From contig JAPLPI010000043.1 in NCBI GenBank assembly GCA_026400305.1, positions 1 through 7,929 of the forward strand: 7,929 nt of DNA, given 5' to 3'. The notes beneath the pieces are model-generated. The model was given only the letters and a program-made list of their open reading frames with translations. It was not told the DNA's origin and searched no databases. This document shows, piece after piece, positions 7,560-7,929 of this stretch (positions are counted from its first letter, which is position 1; every line of letters starts with the position of its first letter). Source of the stretch: Alphaproteobacteria bacterium (lineage in GTDB: Bacteria > Pseudomonadota > Alphaproteobacteria > Micropepsales > Micropepsaceae). The position numbers and the translations under genes were made by a program.

Positions 7560-7654
7560 GCGGCCCCGTGGGATTGAAACTTACCGGATTGGCTGCGGCT
7601 GCGGCAATGTTTTGACGCCGCATACCCACATCCTGCGAGGAACATGGCGCAATC

Positions 7655-7683
7655 TTGACATGATCGCGTGGCACTATTGGAAA
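7655..7683 (+). promoter_or_regulatory. Candidate promoter for the DUF1476 gene
   Basis: A perfect TTGACA (7655-7660) lies 49 bases before the DUF1476 start codon. At 17-bp spacing the -10 position reads TGGAAA (7678-7683), a weak match. The -35 is convincing; the -10 is not. Transcription would begin around 7690. Confidence 0.45.
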
Positions 7684-7709
7684 TATCGAGGAATTACAGG
7701 GAGTTGGGA

Positions 7710-7929
7710 ATGACAAACGGCATGGACGAGCGCGGCAAGGCCTTTGAATCCAAATGACCCATGACGCGGAACTGCGCTTCAAGGTGGAAGCCCGGCGCAA
7801 CCGCCTGCTGGGTGCCTGGGCAGCCGAGAAAAAGGGCCTGTCGGGCGAGGCCGCCGAAACCTTCATCGTTGCGGTGATCGCATCCGATTTCCAGGAAGCG
7901 GGCGACGAGGATGTCTTCCGCAAGCTCCG
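7710..7929 (+). pseudogene. DUF1476 (F1-ATPase zeta inhibitor) gene, frameshifted, partial at window end
   Basis: DUF1476 proteins are small helical alphaproteobacterial inhibitors of the F1Fo-ATP synthase (zeta subunit); in Paracoccus the N-terminal segment does the inhibiting. Here an ATG at 7710, with AGGGA at 7698-7702, gives MTNGMDERGKAFESK and then TGA (7755-7757). The rest of the family continues one frame over, from CAT at 7760: HDAELRFKVEARRNRLLGAW, then AAEKKGLSGEAAE and SDFQEAGDEDVFRKL to the window edge. Family members usually read K-F-A-H-D at the junction, where this sequence is one base short. An ATG at 7754-7756 overlaps the TGA as ATGA and could restart the second part by coupling. 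The most likely explanations are a one-base deletion or a sequence error. The position beside purC is the usual one for this gene, as far as I know. Confidence 0.8.

Noticed and set aside
7523..7645. In-frame extension of purC beginning [10 protein letters not shown], which resembles a lipoprotein signal
   Set aside because: PurC is cytoplasmic, the family starts at [12 protein letters not shown], and a proper AAGGA site precedes 7522. The lipobox-like LAGC is chance.
7534..7923. Minus-strand frame opposite the DUF1476 gene, which would make the purC leader hairpin an ordinary gene terminator
   Set aside because: Its translation is S/R/P-rich with no motif and is antisense to a recognisable DUF1476 protein, so it is not a gene.

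Overview
The window looks like a chromosomal housekeeping segment from a high-GC alphaproteobacterium. The basis is the coding composition (strong G/C at third codon positions), an rpsD lacking the zinc-type cysteine cluster, the three-part FGAM synthase (PurS/PurQ/small PurL), a DUF1476 gene divergent from purC, and a purL-bolA-grxD neighbourhood, all of which I know as alphaproteobacterial traits. The genus cannot be fixed from the sequence alone.

Layout. Positions 18-106 (minus) hold a tRNA-Leu(UAA) with encoded CCA. Positions 107-511 have no intact gene; they contain a possible broken small minus-strand gene preceded by a run of ten C (ten G on the minus strand). A clear sigma70-type promoter (512-539) drives rpsD (590-1204), which ends in a perfect 13-bp hairpin. 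Next comes a gene for a small exported protein (1347-1904), interrupted by one in-frame TAG and followed by a good terminator. The minus-strand gene grxD (1988-2320) is divergent from an Rsm22/METTL17-family gene (2412-3353, plus). That gene converges on a minus-strand run read as purC-purS-purQ-purL-bolA (7522 down to 3385), with overlaps or gaps of at most 11 nt. A DUF1476 (F1-ATPase zeta inhibitor) gene starts at 7710 on the plus strand, carries an apparent frameshift, and runs off the window end.

How the genes fit together. PurS, PurQ and PurL form the complex that converts FGAR to FGAM, and PurC acts later in the same purine pathway; GTGA and ATGA overlaps suggest coupled translation of purC-purS-purQ. 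GrxD (CGFS glutaredoxin) and BolA are partners in Fe-S cluster handling. The Rsm22-like protein between them keeps a cysteine pattern that matches the 4Fe-4S site described for METTL17, so grxD-rsm22-bolA reads as an Fe-S and ribosome-assembly cluster.

I found no mobile element, CRISPR array or defence system, and no clearly new multi-gene system. The points most worth checking are the two disrupted genes (TAG at 1539, frameshift at about 7755), the Fe-S gene grouping, and a terminator-like hairpin in the purC leader.
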